The position numbers and the translations under genes were made by a program. A stretch of 64,000 nt of DNA, taken from assembly GCA_021613375.1 (NCBI GenBank), contig CM038716.1:4115684-4179683 (forward strand). Direction: 5' to 3'. This DNA is from Megaleporinus macrocephalus (taxonomy: Eukaryota > Chordata > Actinopteri > Characiformes > Anostomidae). How positions within the stretch are numbered: the stretch's first letter is position 1; each line of letters begins with the position of its first letter. Below, one piece after another: positions 23,001 through 35,130 of the stretch. The notes beneath the pieces are model-generated. The model saw only the letters and a program-made list of their open reading frames with translations. It ran no database searches and had not been told where the DNA came from.

Positions 23001-23890
23001 TAGCTGGTATACATAATTATGTAACTCAAGTTTGTAATAATTGTGGCATGTGCAAATGTTTGGGCTCCATTCTATGTCACTCTGTATGCCAAATTTCTTT
23101 TCAGCCACCCTCCGGTGGTTTTAAGATCTTCCCACAGATTTCCAAAATGATCTTCAAGTCAAGTGACAGACGTCTATAAGCTATAGCTTGTGAATGTTGA
23201 AATAGTTAGTGCCGCTATGCTTTGGACCATTTTCTTATTTCCAGCATCGGCTCCATTGGTGTAGGAACCTGGGGGATGGGGGGGACGTGTCCTATCCAAT
23301 ATCAGAAACAGATAGATTTGTCCCATCTAAAAATTAGACCACAGAAACATGGAAACTGTTTATAAACACTTCATTTTAAAAGTGCATTCTTTCATTTCGT
23401 GAAGGCTTGTGTTGAGAGGCCTGATCGGAAATGTCCTGCAGTCAGCGGCTTTACTCATCGGAGCTCTTGCCTCGCTGGAGGGTGGGTAGCTCGCGCAAGC
23501 TTTAAACGCGAGCTCAGTGATGAGAGCAATGAATAGCAAAATTTACTGCAATAAAAACCACTTTAGTATAATGTGGTGTTATGGTAACAGACTAGGATTT
23601 GAGTTAGCTAACGTGACTAATGTCAAAAACGTAAAGTTACATTACTCTCTGTCACGCCCCAAACTGCAGACTGCTGCTACACTACATACATAAAAAATAA
23701 AATCTAATAAATAAAATAAATAAATAAATGAAGAAATAAAAGGACACCATCAAGTGCTTTCAGTAGTGCAGTATGTAATATTCCAGAGGGTGCTGTTTGG
23801 GACACAGCCTTACTGTCTAACATTAATGTTAGTCTTGTCTAGTCAGGAAACATTAACATAAATTGTTTTGTCATTTTCAGCATTATGCCA
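23001..23890. other. intergenic, no gene seen
   Basis: No recognised gene or repeat. A small AT-rich run of AAATAAATAAATAAATGAA-type repeats lies near 23700-23740. Confidence 0.5.
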
Positions 23891-23891
23891 C

Positions 23892-24008
<117 letters not shown>

Positions 24009-24769
24009 AGTTATATGTGTATATAATCCAGACATTGCACGTATAATTAAAAAAAGTTTTCTGACAACAGTACCATGTAATGTGGAGTTCTTGTGAATCT
24101 TGTTTAGTTTGTAAAGTAATATTTAATTGGATTTATCTAATAACAAACAGACATACAGATAATGTTATATTTTATTTATTTATTTGTATTTTTCTGTAAC
24201 TCCACAAATGTTATTCAACATCACTACACATACAGCGATTTACTACCTTACCTATGGTGGAATCAGTTTATAGTTAATATTTAGGGTGGGCTTTGATGCA
24301 TATTAGCAAATTAGCAAACCCTGTGGTTTGAAGAGTCGGATAATTTATCACACCCTGGAATTGCCTTCAGCTGATGATTCCTACTGGCAAGTCTTGACCT
24401 AATAGTCCTAATGAGTCAATTCATCTTTTACTGACCAGACGCCATGCCCACCCATGTCCACCTACTTTAGGCCATGCATGTGGTTCTCCTGCTTGTGTTT
24501 GCTGGAATCCGTTCCCCTGGTATTGTACATATTGAGCCTATTCACTTCTCTAAGCAGCCCCCCAGCTAGCCATAATACCCACCCACAACCTGTTGGCTGT
24601 TTACCCACAATGACTGCAGTGAATCACATCCACAAAGTATTTAGCAGATCATGCAGGAGCCACGGACAAACCCGCTTCTGCAGGCCCCGATAAACAGAGC
24701 CATGCCTGAGGATCAGGGAGGTGATGGAGTGATGGTGGGTTCACAGGAAAAGAAGTTAAATTGGGAATG

Positions 24770-25215
24770 GGACTGTTTTGTTTGCCTGCTTTAAACCAGA
24801 TTGGGCAATAAGGGGCTTTACAGTAAACTCCCAGTGTCTCCTATCTCTCCTCCTCACAAAGTCTCAGCAGCGCAATCTCGCTGATGGTCGTGAGCGCATG
24901 TGGGTGTGCGCTCATTAACTCTCTCTCTCACTCTCTCTCTCTCCTCATCTCCTCTCCACTGGCGTGGTAAAGAGGGGTAAAGGTCCGTGTGAATGCTGCA
25001 AAATCAGATTGCTTCACCCCGATTCATGCAGAGTTTGAGTCTTTTGGGCTTCATTGTTTAAACCTGCTTGCTCGTGCCTGTCTGCTCAGATGGAGATAAG
25101 GCCTTACTGTCCGGCAGCTGTTCAGCTGTCAATCAAATAGCCGGTTGCTAATCTCATGCTAATCTCGTTATAATGAGCCATAGTTCCAGCTGACTGACTG
25201 CACAATGTAGGAATG
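24770..25215. promoter_or_regulatory. candidate noncoding regulatory stretch between the somatostatin genes
   Basis: Unique-looking sequence bounded by repeats. It contains a CT-rich run (about 24918-24950), a GATA motif (GGAGATAAGG at about 25092), E-box CAGCTG, and CTGTCAATCA at 25126-25135, the exact reverse complement of the PBX-PREP/MEIS composite TGATTGACAG. It also holds a repeated GCTAATCTC pair at about 25146-25166. It may be an enhancer; motif evidence only. Confidence 0.3.
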
Positions 25216-25389
25216 GGCCATTTGCCATAAACTAACAATTACAGACTTGTAACACTGATGTGTGCTGAACTTCACCAAAGACGTATGCAAGAAGCTGCAT
25301 TTGAACTCTTCCCCAACTTTCCAGGCACGTGTTGTTCTATCTGCAGTACTTAGACATATACAGCCAAGCAAGCTCTTCCACTGGTTAGG

Positions 25390-25870
25390 TGTCACACTTT
25401 ACTTCTCCTTCTGTCTCTGTCTTCTTTTCAAGTCACTATTCTGTCATGTTCCATGTGCTTATGTTTGTTTTGGTTGTTTGCTCCTCATTGTGTCCACCCT
25501 CTTGTCACCTGCTCTGAGTTTGTGGCTCCTCCCTGTTCTCCCTGTTCCAGGTGTTCATTGTTTTCCTGTGTGCTTGTAAACTCTCTGTTTGCTACCTGTC
25601 CTCCTCTAGCCTTGTGGTTATATTGTGGATTGTGGTTGTTATGTGGTTATCTTTACGTTCAGACGGTTCCCTCATGTTGTTTTGTTGCTCAGCTGCTCAG
25701 TCTTTCTTATTTTGTTAGTTTGTTAGTTTGTTACTATGTTTGTTTTGTTGTTGTTATACTGGTTGCGTTGTTATTTTGTTGTTTTGTTTGTCTGCTTTTG
25801 TTTCAATTGTGGACTCCATTAAAAGACACTTGTGTATGTCTCTGTCTCTCTCGCCTGCCTCTTCGTTACA
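25390..25870. mobile_element. solo LTR with perfect 5-bp target duplication
   Basis: The unit begins TGTCACAC and ends CTTCGTTACA (TG...CA). It is flanked by TTAGG at 25385-25389 and again at 25871-25875. T/G-rich interior with a polyadenylation-like ATTAAAA at about 25819. No internal retrotransposon genes are adjacent, so it is a solo LTR left by recombination between two LTRs. LTR family not assigned. Confidence 0.8.
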
Positions 25871-25876
25871 TTAGGT

Positions 25877-26219
25877 TGTCACGCCATTCCTGTCCTCGTA
25901 TGTCTGTTAAAGTCCTGTCAAGTCCACGTGGTCTTTGTTTACGTTTCTCGCGTGCTCCTGTGTCTCCGCCCTTGCCCCGTCTCTCTCACCTGTGCTTTGT
26001 TTGTACTCGGTCCTGTCAGCTGTTTCCCTCTTGTTAGCCTGTGTGTATATTTCCTACCCTGGTTGTCGGTCATTGTTGTTGTTAGCTCTGTTGTAGCAGT
26101 AGTAACTCTGTTCCTGTAGCTGCCCGTCTGTTTGTCTATTAAAATCCCGTTTTCGACTAAAAGCTCACGTGTGTGTCTGCCCTTGCGTTGTCTGCTCCTG
26201 CTGCAGCTCCAGCCTGACA
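25877..26219. mobile_element. second solo LTR-like unit, directly adjacent
   Basis: Begins TGTCACGCC and ends CAGCCTGACA. It is preceded by TAGGT (25872-25876). After removing the mariner-type insertion that follows, its right flank would be TATGT, a 4/5 match, so a 5-bp duplication is plausible. ATTAAAATCCCG at about 26139 is a polyadenylation-like site. A related fragment lies at about 27108-27300. Confidence 0.65.
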
Positions 26220-26745
26220 TACACTACCACTCAAAAGTTTGGGATCACAGTAAAATGTTCTTGTTTTTTACTGAAGTATCTTCCTTCCTTAACACAACAA
26301 TGGACTCTAAAGAAAGTTGTTTCTTTCTGGTTATTTTGAGTCGGTCAGCAAGCCATCAACTGCTGATGCTTCAGATACTAAACTAACCTAGAATGTTGTT
26401 CTCCCTTTTAAGCTCATTTATTAGTAGAATGTTTTTCAGCTGATTTGAGCAAGAGTGTCCTAACAACCAATTAGCCCAATAACATCCTTAACTTGGATTG
26501 GCGGCCGTACCAGGAGATTTAGACAGAGGACTGAGAATTGCTGATAATAGGACTATATGCAAAATAAGCCTCTATACAAAAATAGGCTTTAATACAAACA
26601 TTTTTATTCTTTAATATTCTTTACATCTGATACACTTAAATTAATAGTGAAATGGACAATATTGTTTGTGGATTGCATGAAAATTGCATAAATTGCATGA
26701 AATGAAATTCTAAAGTGATCCTAAACTTTTGAGTGGTAGTGTATG
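26220..26745. mobile_element. mariner-type TIR element, TACACTACCACTCAAAAG family, copy 1
   Basis: The left end TACACTACCACTCAAAAGTT is mirrored by the right end (AACTTTTGAGTGGTAGTGTA), with TA at both borders as in Tc1/mariner insertions. About 525 bp with no transposase. A second copy lies in the opposite orientation at 54188-54713. Confidence 0.88.
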
Positions 26746-26859
26746 TCTTGGGGAGCTTGACAGAAGGTCAGAATTACTGCTAACATAATTAGGAAGTGGC
26801 AGAGTTTTACAATTGAGACTCATTTCTTGAAAAAATAAGGCATCACACTAGGCCTCCTA

Positions 26860-27060
26860 GATACAGTCATCTGCAAACCTTTGGGCACCCCTAATCAAAT
26901 GTCATGTACTGTTGGTTCTCTAAGAAAAAAAAATACAATAAATGCATAATTTTAGAGGAGCATTTCATATATTATGATTATTCTACCCCAGTATATTAAA
27001 ATTGTTTAGCTATATTAAAAAAAATCTGTTTCTTACAGAAGATGTAACTTAGTTTCACTC
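26860..27060. mobile_element. Tc1-type 5' end fragment
   Basis: ACAGTCATCTGCAAACCTTT followed by GGGCACCCCT matches the terminal repeat of the Tc1 family whose other end is seen at 58720-58770. The AT-rich remainder is probably a deletion derivative of that family. Confidence 0.55.
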
Positions 27061-27107
27061 CAAGTCACTGACTATAAATACGAGACCAGGGATCAAACTG
27101 TAAGGAT

Positions 27108-27300
27108 TGTGTCTTGGTTGCCCCTCCCTCCATGCCATGTGGTCTTTGTTTATGTTTCCCCATGTGCTCTGTCTCTCAACCTTTGTGGTATTGTAATGTT
27201 TACCAAGTGTCCCCTGTTGAGTGTGTCTCCTGTCTGTGTATATAGTCTCCCCTCTGTGTTTGTGATTGTATGTAGCTGTGTAATTGTGTATGAGTATCGT
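27108..27300. repeat. fragment related to the LTR at 25877-26219
   Basis: CATGTGGTCTTTGTTTATGT and later CCCTGT/GTGTGTATAT blocks match the start of the 25877 LTR (CACGTGGTCTTTGTTTACGT). The right half differs and no target duplication is visible. Confidence 0.5.
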
Positions 27301-28520
27301 TAGATTATGAATAATAGCCTGCTTATAGATCTAACTCCAGTGCCTGCGAGTTGTGCTGGATTGGTACCCAAACCACTCGCAAGTTCTGCAAGTGTTGCAA
27401 CTATGGCAGCTAAGAAAGGCCAAGTCCTGGTGTCTTTCTTGAAGAATATTTGGAGTACACCAAGCTCCATCGGCCATGTTTGTCGAGGATCTTATCTAAA
27501 TCCATTGTGCGCACTGCCTTTATATAGGGTGGGTTTTTTAGACATGTAGCTACTGACTGGCTAACACCTCTATTTTATGAGCTCAGCTGAAGGCCTTATA
27601 CTAACAGTGATGGGTACATAGTAGATCCCCTGCTAGTACCCCTACGATTAGTCGACCACTTGCCTTTACTGCTGGGTGATGAAGCTTTAAGCTTGATATC
27701 AATCAATTGTTGATCACATTATTATGACACGAACAATTCGGACAATAGGAAAAACAGGAAAGTGTACATACAGCACATCAAGTTCTACAGTTCTACAGCA
27801 CATCAAGTTCTACAGTTCTACAGCACATCAAGTTCTACAGAGTTTGGCTTTGTTTTAAGATTTCTTTGATGATCTACAACAAGTCAAAGAGCAGATATTG
27901 AACACATCAATCTCTGGTTTTCTGAAGACTACAATCAAAGAATCATATTTGGTTGGAGAGGGAGCTCCCTATAATTCTGTAAACTTGGAAACCAGTGTCT
28001 CTTATTTTTGTTGAGTTCTACTGCTCAAAATGTCTCTGGTTCTCTGGACCTCCACCGTGAGTGAGCATCTCAGCAAGACTGCCTTGGGTGCGCCCAAGTC
28101 AGATACAAATTTGTGAGAGCATATCTTTGGGTTCCTAAGGGCTAGCAACACGATCAAGGGCTCGTTGGAAAGGTAGTTTTTTATTGTCCGATTTTTAAGC
28201 CTCCTGTTGCAAAACATTCTCTTCTCCTGTGGTTTTATTTATGACATCATCAGCGATTAGTGTATGTCGACTCCCAACTTTCATCGCACAACAGTCGACT
28301 TTCAAAAATCTGAAGTCATGCAACGCCTAGTGAACAAATCTGAGGAGAGTGTGTGCATATTAGCCTCTCTGTGTGAGACCGGCTCTTGTGGACCCATCAA
28401 CCCACGAACGACACCAGGCATAACTAATCAACCTTTGCAAAATTAACCAAACGCCACATGCTACAAACAACTAATCAGCCAGTTCAGAGACAAACAGCGT
28501 GGCTTCCTGTCTACAAGTGC
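27301..28520. other. intergenic, no gene seen
   Basis: An 80-codon frame at 27307-27549 has no recognisable domain. About 27771-27840 is a 25-bp direct repeat, listed separately. The rest is unassigned. Confidence 0.5.
27771..27840. repeat. 25-bp tandem repeat, 2.8 copies
   Basis: The unit CAGCACATCAAGTTCTACAG plus TTCTA starts at 27771, 27796 and 27821 and is identical in each. Confidence 0.95.
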
Positions 28521-28522
28521 CT

Positions 28523-28704
28523 CTGTGTGTTTGTGTGTGTATGTGTGTGTGTTTGTGTGTGTGTGAATGTGCATGTTCTGAGCAAATCAGCATGGTTTCC
28601 ACACACCAGGCTAGTCCATTAGCCTACATGGCCCTCTCAAACACTCTTCACGATACATCTCATTAAACCCCATTTAACACTCTCCCTACTGCTAGGCCGC
28701 AGAT

Positions 28705-28740
<36 letters not shown>
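28523..28740. repeat. two (GT)n microsatellites
   Basis: GT/TTGTGT runs at about 28523-28565 and an uninterrupted GT run at about 28707-28740. They are separated by about 140 bp of apparently unique sequence. Confidence 0.95.
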
Positions 28741-28743
<3 letters not shown>

Positions 28744-28759
28744 CGTACAGTATGTCTGT

Positions 28760-30120
28760 CTTTTACTCAGCATGATGACTTCGTTGGGCTTTTATTTCAA
28801 AGAAGCACATGATGAGCGAGAGAAAGGCAGCGTCTGCGTGGTGGTGTTGTAGTTGGGATGTCTTTCAGTTTCCGTCTACACTCTGTCCATATAAAACATT
28901 TGCTGGCCTGCGATGAGCCACAATGAACTTTGATTCAAACTAACATTGTTTTAGTTCAACCAAGCGCACATAATGCCTCCCGGTTGTGCAACTCACACAT
29001 TAAGACTAATTTCATGAACAGCACAGTATTCTATTAGAAGGGAACAACATTAGAGAAATGAAGCAAGTCAAGCAAGGCCAAATCTGCCTCTAGATCACCA
29101 TTTAAGTTCATTTAAACTCATTTAAACTGTGTCAGGTCTGCGGATACACTTTTCCTGCAGCGTACAGTGAGAGAGAAAATGGGCCATACCCAGACCACGG
29201 CGGACTGATAGAACCACATTAGGGATTTCCCCTTTTTTTTCTTGGGGCATTTCTAAAAAGAATAGTTCGACTAATGGGGCTAACCACGAATGAAAGCTAG
29301 TCTAAGTCGGTAGCATTGCAAACTCAGCAACTGTCTAACTATTAGGACTTAAAGGGAAAACATTTAATTGATATGCTCTTCAGTGGCCCAGGTTTCTTAT
29401 CTAGCAAAAAAGTCACCTATTTCATTTATGCTTCAGGTTTGTCCTCCTTTGTGACCAGTGGAACAACTACAGTACACTGTTAAGCTGGACTTGGCTTGTA
29501 CTGATGCCCTAATAAGTAAGCTGGCCTCTTGTGAGTTTGTCCTTTTACTCATACAAACAAAGAAAAAATGGTTACAAGGCTAACAACCATAGCAGAACAA
29601 GGTTCCCTTCAAGGTCCTGTCCCCTTTACTCTGTCATTTACTTCCAGAGTCACTAGTCAAGATTTATGAAACTGTGGCCCTGCTGGACCTTACAGGGAAC
29701 TTGCTTTCCCATCTGTTAGCCCTAATGCACTCTTCATTTACATAAAGCCAGCTGGCCAGGAGCTCCTTCATACCTTACCTTAGGCAGTTGGGCGACATCC
29801 TCAAAAGCTGTGGCAGACTCTTGGCTTCTCCGGCTTGTTTTCTTGGAACAAAACTAAACCAATGGGCTGATCAGACATCAGGCGTATAGATCCTCATGAC
29901 TGCATCTTCAGGGTGACAGCAAACAAACAGCAAACAGTGGTACGAGAAGAGTTTTTTGGTGTGCCAGGAAAAATAACAATTCACAAAGGCACCACTTCAT
30001 GATAGATTCACAGCATCCAGTAGCCCATACACTACACGGGTACAAAAAATGATACAATACAATACAAAATATTACAATACAATACAGTCCATAACATATG
30101 GTGAAAGGGTAAAGATAATT
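28760..30120. other. intergenic, no gene seen
   Basis: Mostly unique-looking DNA with no exon that I can support. An AATAC-type run lies near 30050-30090, just before the 54-bp minisatellite. Confidence 0.5.
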
Positions 30121-30130
30121 AACCCTGCCT

Positions 30131-33100
30131 GAGACTATTACCACCTATATGTAGACTAGTTAGAAAAGAAAAAAAGACCCTCCTGAGAATATTACCACAT
30201 ATATGGAAGCTAGTTAGAACAGAAAAGAAGACCCTCCTGAGAATATTACTCACATATATGGAGACTAGTTAGAGCAGAAAGGTAGACCCTCCGGAGACTA
30301 TTACCACATATATGGAGACTAGTTAGAGCAGAAAGGTAGACCCTCCTGAGACTATTACTCACATATATGGAGACTAGTTAGAACAGAAAAGTAGCCCCTC
30401 CTGAGACTATTACCACATATATGGAGACTAGTTAGAACAGAAAAGTAGCCCCTCCTGATACTATTACCACATATATGGAGACTTAGTTAGAACAGAAAAG
30501 TAGCCCCTCCTGAGACTATTACTCACATATATGGAGACTAGTTAGAGCAGAAAAGTAGCCCCTCCTGAGACTATTACTCACATATATGGAGACTAGTTAG
30601 AGCAGAAAAGAAGCCCCTCCTGAGACTATTACTCACATATATGGAGACTAGTTAGAGCAGAAAAGTAGCCCCTCCTGAGACTATTACCACATATATGGAG
30701 ACTTAGTTAGAACAGAAAAGTAGCCCCTCCTGAGACTATTACCACATATATGGAGACTTAGTTAGAACAGAAAAGTAGCCCCTCCTGAGACTATTACCAC
30801 ATATATGGAGACTAGTTAGAACAGAAAAGTAGACCCTCCTGAGACTATTACTCACATATATGGAGACTAGTTAGAGCAGAAAAGTAGCCCCTCCTGATAC
30901 TATTACCACATATATGGAGACTTAGTTAGAACAGAAAAGTAGCCCCTCCTGAGACTATTACTCACATATATGGAGACTAGTTAGAGCAGAAAAGTAGCCC
31001 CTCCTGAGACTATTACTCACATATATGGAGACTAGTTAGAGCAGAAAAGAAGCCCCTCCTGAGACTATTACTCACATATATGGAGACTAGTTAGAGCAGA
31101 AAAGTAGCCCCTCCTGAGACTATTACCACATATATGGAGACTAGTTAGAGCAGAAAAGTAGTCCCTTCTGAGACTATTACTCACATATATGGAGACTAGT
31201 TAGAACAGAAAAGTAGTCCCTTCTGAGACTATTACTCACATATATGGAGACTAGTTAGAGCAGAAAAGTAGTCCCTTCTGAGACTATTACTCACATATAT
31301 GGAGACTAGTTAGAACAGAAAAGTAGTCCCTCCTGAGACTATTACCACATATATGGAGACTAGTTAGAACAGAAAAGTAGCCCCTTCTGAGACTATTACC
31401 ACATATATGGAGACTTAGTTAGAACAGAAAAGTAGTCCCTCCTGAGACTATTACCACATATATGGAGACTAGTTAGATCAGAAAAGTAGTTCCTTCAGAG
31501 ACCATTACCACATATATGGAGACTTAGTTAGAACAGAAAAGTAGTCCCTCCTGAGACTATTACCACATATATGGAGACTTAGTTAGAACAGAAAAGTAGT
31601 CCCTCCTGAGACTATTACCACATATATGGAGACTTAGTTAGAACAGAAAAGTAGCCCCTCCTGAGACTATTACCACATATATGGAGACTTAGTTAGAACA
31701 GAAAAGTAGTCCCTCCTGAGACTATTACCACATATATGGAGACTAGATAGAGCAGAAAAGTAGCCCCTTCTGAGACTATTACCACATATATGGAGACTAG
31801 TTAGAACATAAAACTAGCCCCTCCTGAGACTATTACCACATATATGAAGACTAGTTAGAACAGAAATGTAGCCCCTCCTGAGACTATTACCACATATATG
31901 GAGACTAGTTAGAACAGAAAAGTAGCCCCTCCGGAGACTATTACCACATATATGGAGACTAGTTAGAACAGAAAAGTAGCCCCTCCGGAGACTATTACTC
32001 ACATATATGAAGACTAGTTAGAACAGAAAAGTAGCCCCTCCTGATACTATTACCACATATATGGAGACTAGTTAGAACAGAAAAGTAGCCCCTCCTGAGA
32101 CTATTACCACATATATGGAGACTAGTTAGAACAGAAAAGTAGCCCCTCCTGAGACTATTACCACATATATGGAGACTAGTTAGAACAGAAAAGTAGCCCC
32201 TCCGGAGACTATTACCACATATATGGAGACTAGTTAGAACAGAAAAGTAGCCCCTCCGGAGACTATTACCACATATATGGAGACTAGTTAGAACAGAAAA
32301 GTAGCCCCTCCGGAGACTATTACCACATATATGGAGACTAGTTAGAACAGAAAAGTAGCCCCTCCGGAGACTATTACCACATATATGGAGACTTAGTTAG
32401 AGCAGAAAAGTAGTCCCTTCTGAGACTATTACTCACATATACGGAGACTAGTTAGAGCAGAAAAGTAGCCCCTCCTAAGACTATTACCACATATATGGAG
32501 ACTAGTTAGAACAGAAAAGTAGTCCCTTCTGAGACTATTACTCACATATATGGAGACTAGTTAGAGCAGAAAAGTAGCCCCTCCTGAGACTATTACCACA
32601 TATATGGAGACTAGTTAGATCAGAAAAGTAGCCCCTCCTGAGACTATTACCACATATATGGAGACTAGTTAGAGCAGAAAAGTAGCCCCTCCTGAGACTA
32701 TTACTACATATATGGAGACTTAGTTAGAACAGAAAAGTAGACCCTCCTGAGACTATTACTCACATGTATGGAGACTAGTAAGAACAGAAAAGTAGCCCCT
32801 TCTGAGACTATTACCACATATATGGAGACTAGTTAGAACAGAAAAGTAGTCCCTTCTGAGACTAATACCACATATATGGAGACTAGTTAGAGCAGAAAAG
32901 TAGTCCCTTCTGAGACTATTACCACATATATGGAGACTAGTTAGAACAGAAAAGTAGTCCCTTCTGAGACTATTACCACATATATGGAGACTAGTTAGAG
33001 CAGAAAAGTAGTCCCTTCTGAGACTATTACCACATATATGGAGACTAGTTAGAACAGAAAAGTAGTCCCTCCTGAGACTATTACCACATATATGGAGACT

Positions 33101-33380
33101 AGTTAGAGCAGAAAAGTAGCCCCTTCTGAGACTATTACCACATATATGGAGACTAGTTAGAGCAGAAAAGTAGCCCCTTCTGAGACTATTACCACATATA
33201 TGAAGACTAGTTAGAGCAGAAAAGTAGCCCCTTCTGAGACTATTACCACATATATGAAGACTAGTTAGAGCAGAAAAGTAGTCCCTTCTGAGACTATTAC
33301 CACATATATGGAGACTTAGTTAGAACAGAAACGTAGCCCCTCCTGAGACTATTACCACATATATGGAGACTAGTTAGAGC
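30131..33380. repeat. 54/55-bp minisatellite, about 60 units
   Basis: The unit is close to GAGACTATTACCACATATAT, then GGAGACTAGTTAGAACAGAA, then AAGTAGCCCCTCCT. Two one-base length variants recur: ACTCACATAT in place of ACCACATAT, and ACTTAGTT in place of ACTAGTT. Base variants (TAGTCCCTTC, CTCCGGAG, GTTAGAGC) cluster in blocks. The array ends sharply inside a unit at 33380 (TTAGAGC/GTGCCTG). The first units (about 30131-30300) are the most divergent. Confidence 0.96.
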
Positions 33381-33613
33381 GTGCCTGTCTCTTAACTTGC
33401 ATTCCGTATCAGCCAAACTGTCATCTACTTGTGCGAAAGACATCCCTGTTCCTCACTGTCCTGCATTTATTAGGCACGACGATTACATCTTTTCTTATGT
33501 GACAGCTCGGCTTACATTTGGATCCTGTACAATGAAAAAGAAACACTGTGATGAGAATCATATGTCAGCGCGTTAAAGCCCTATACTCTACAGGTGAGTC
33601 CTGACTTCACCAC

Positions 33614-34129
33614 TCACTTTTTAAAAAGACAAACCAAATATTTGTTGGATTCGTTGATAAGGTTAAATGATTGAAATTTGCACAATGAATGGTAGACAAG
33701 ATCTCCGGAACCTGCAAGTCCAGCATGACAATCAGGGCAGGTGTCTTGTTGATCTACATCCTGGGCATTGCTAAAAGGGCTTTCACTGGTGACCATCTGC
33801 ACAGCAGCTACTAGGCTTCCGCCCTGCATATTCTCACGGTTCTCTGAATTCTGAAAGTCTGCCAGAGTGGAACTTGTGAGAAGTGTGAGCAGAGGATTTG
33901 TATTTGTGCTCATGTCCCACACAAACCCGGCAGACTCTCTTGATGCACCTGTGCCCAGTTTGAGATCTTTCGCCAACAGAGTCAGTGAACGTGAACATCC
34001 CAGAGCCAACTTTTCAGAAGTTTTCCCAAAGACAGCTTGAGTTGACGCTGCTACACCGTTTGATTTTATTGCCTCTCTTAAAACTTGCATTGTTTTCATT
34101 TCAGTAGGATCTCTCTGACCTCCAGCCAT
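33614..34129 (-). CDS. unrecognised 171-codon ORF, possible exon or retrocopy
   Basis: An open frame starting MAGGQRDPTEMKTMQVLREA and ending at a stop at 33614. I do not recognise it. The composition looks protein-like over the first 130 residues or so: mixed charges, helical LREAIKSNG and SLTLLAKDLKL segments, Ser/Thr-rich middle, and a Cys-Pro-Asp-Cys-His motif at about residue 130. The last 30 residues come from AT-rich DNA and may be intron read-through or decayed 3' UTR. The start has a good Kozak context (GAGAAGATGG). There is no signal peptide, membrane segment or transposase motif. It stands alone between a minisatellite and a LINE tail, with no partner exon seen. It could be an exon of a larger gene, a processed retrocopy, or chance. 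Confidence 0.35.
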   Translation of the reverse strand: MAGGQRDPTEMKTMQVLREAIKSNGVAASTQAVFGKTSEKLALGCSRSLTLLAKDLKLGTGASRESAGFVWDMSTNTNPLLTLLTSSTLADFQNSENRENMQGGSLVAAVQMVTSESPFSNAQDVDQQDTCPDCHAGLAGSGDLVYHSLCKFQSFNLINESNKYLVCLFKK

Positions 34130-34334
34130 CTTCTCAGCAAGCGGTGACAGAAGAAGACAGCTTCATTTGGAGTCACTTTAAATAAAACTGTAAATATGAG
34201 GTTTTGCAAATTGTCTTCTCCTCAGACATATGATCCCAGGTCTGCTGGGAATTATGTAAATGAACATGTTTTTGCTATTGAGTCAAAGAGATACAAAGAG
34301 AATGAGTGTTATTAGAAAAGGGTCTAAAGATGAT

Positions 34335-34665
34335 CCAGCCATCCATTTCTTCCACTTTATCCCACTAGTCGGTGTCACGGGGGGTGGCTGGAGCCAATCC
34401 AAGCATCATTGGGCAAAGGCGGGGTACACCATGGACAGGTCAGCAGTCCATCGTATGGCCAACACACATGGACACACTAACACCTACAGGCAATTTAGAG
34501 TGAATGATCAACCTGCTGTGTTTGGACTGTGGGAGGAAACTGGAGAAATCCACTCAAGCATGGGGAGAACATGCACACACCATACAGAATGGCCCGGACC
34601 GGGAATCCAACCTGGATGGTCTTGCTGTGAGGCGACAGCACCGTGCCGGGTAAATTGGGTCCCTT
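34335..34665 (+). mobile_element. LINE tail fragment (L2/Maui-like), copy 1
   Basis: Contains the order typical of a common teleost LINE 3' end: CCATCCATTTCTTCCACTTT, GGCTGGAGCCAATCC, GGCGGGGTACACCATGGACA, GGCAATTTAGAGTGA, TTTGGACTGTGGGAGGAAAC, GGGGAGAACATGCACAC, and CTTGCTGTGAGGCGACAGCA. Family name from memory and tentative. A second copy is at 42373-42668. Confidence 0.7.
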
Positions 34666-34724
34666 ACCTTAAATAGACATTTAATGATTTCTTTACAACA
34701 CTACACATGTCTAAAACTTTTGCA

Positions 34725-35130
34725 CAGTACTTGTATACTGTATATCCAATGAAAAACAAGCATTTCACAGGAGTGGCCAAAACCTGTCTTTACTTTTTAA
34801 TGTAAGTCAATGGAACCAGAATCATTTCCAAAGTATAATGCATGGTCCATGCATCATATAATTTTTTTACACAATGTAAACTACGACTGTCGTGTTCATA
34901 TAATATAAAAAAAATAAACATTTATAAAAATGCAGAAGTTTTTCTTTGGGCAGCGACGATATACATTACTGTGCAAAAGTTTTAGGCACTTGGGGGACAT
35001 TATATGTTTAAAAAGCTATTTTTTTTTCTTGTTTGGTAATACGCTCTTCCACACCTGATGACTTGTTGAGGCCTTGTTGAGATGTATAAGATCTGTGTGA
35101 TGATGAAAAGCTTTTACATTTCCTCTATAT
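34725..35130. repeat. fragments of TGTGCAAA TIR family around a dispersed-repeat copy
   Basis: AAAACTTTTGCACAGTACTT (about 34713-34732) and TACTGTGCAAAAGTTTTAGG (about 34967-34986) are inverted ends of the family at 18215. Between them, 34742-34970 is a copy of the TTCTATTGGTCCATTCATCA family ending TTTGGGCAGCGACGATATA. From 34987 the interior resembles the start of the copy at 63470. Confidence 0.6.

Noticed and set aside
25262..26119. Cys/Leu/Val-rich plus-strand frames up to 194 codons
   Set aside because: They are read through T/G-rich LTR sequence with TG...CA ends and target duplication; composition explains the apparent membrane-like residues.
30131..33380. CRISPR-like array of regular repeats
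   Set aside because: Units are contiguous 54/55-bp copies without unique spacers, and the genome is vertebrate.
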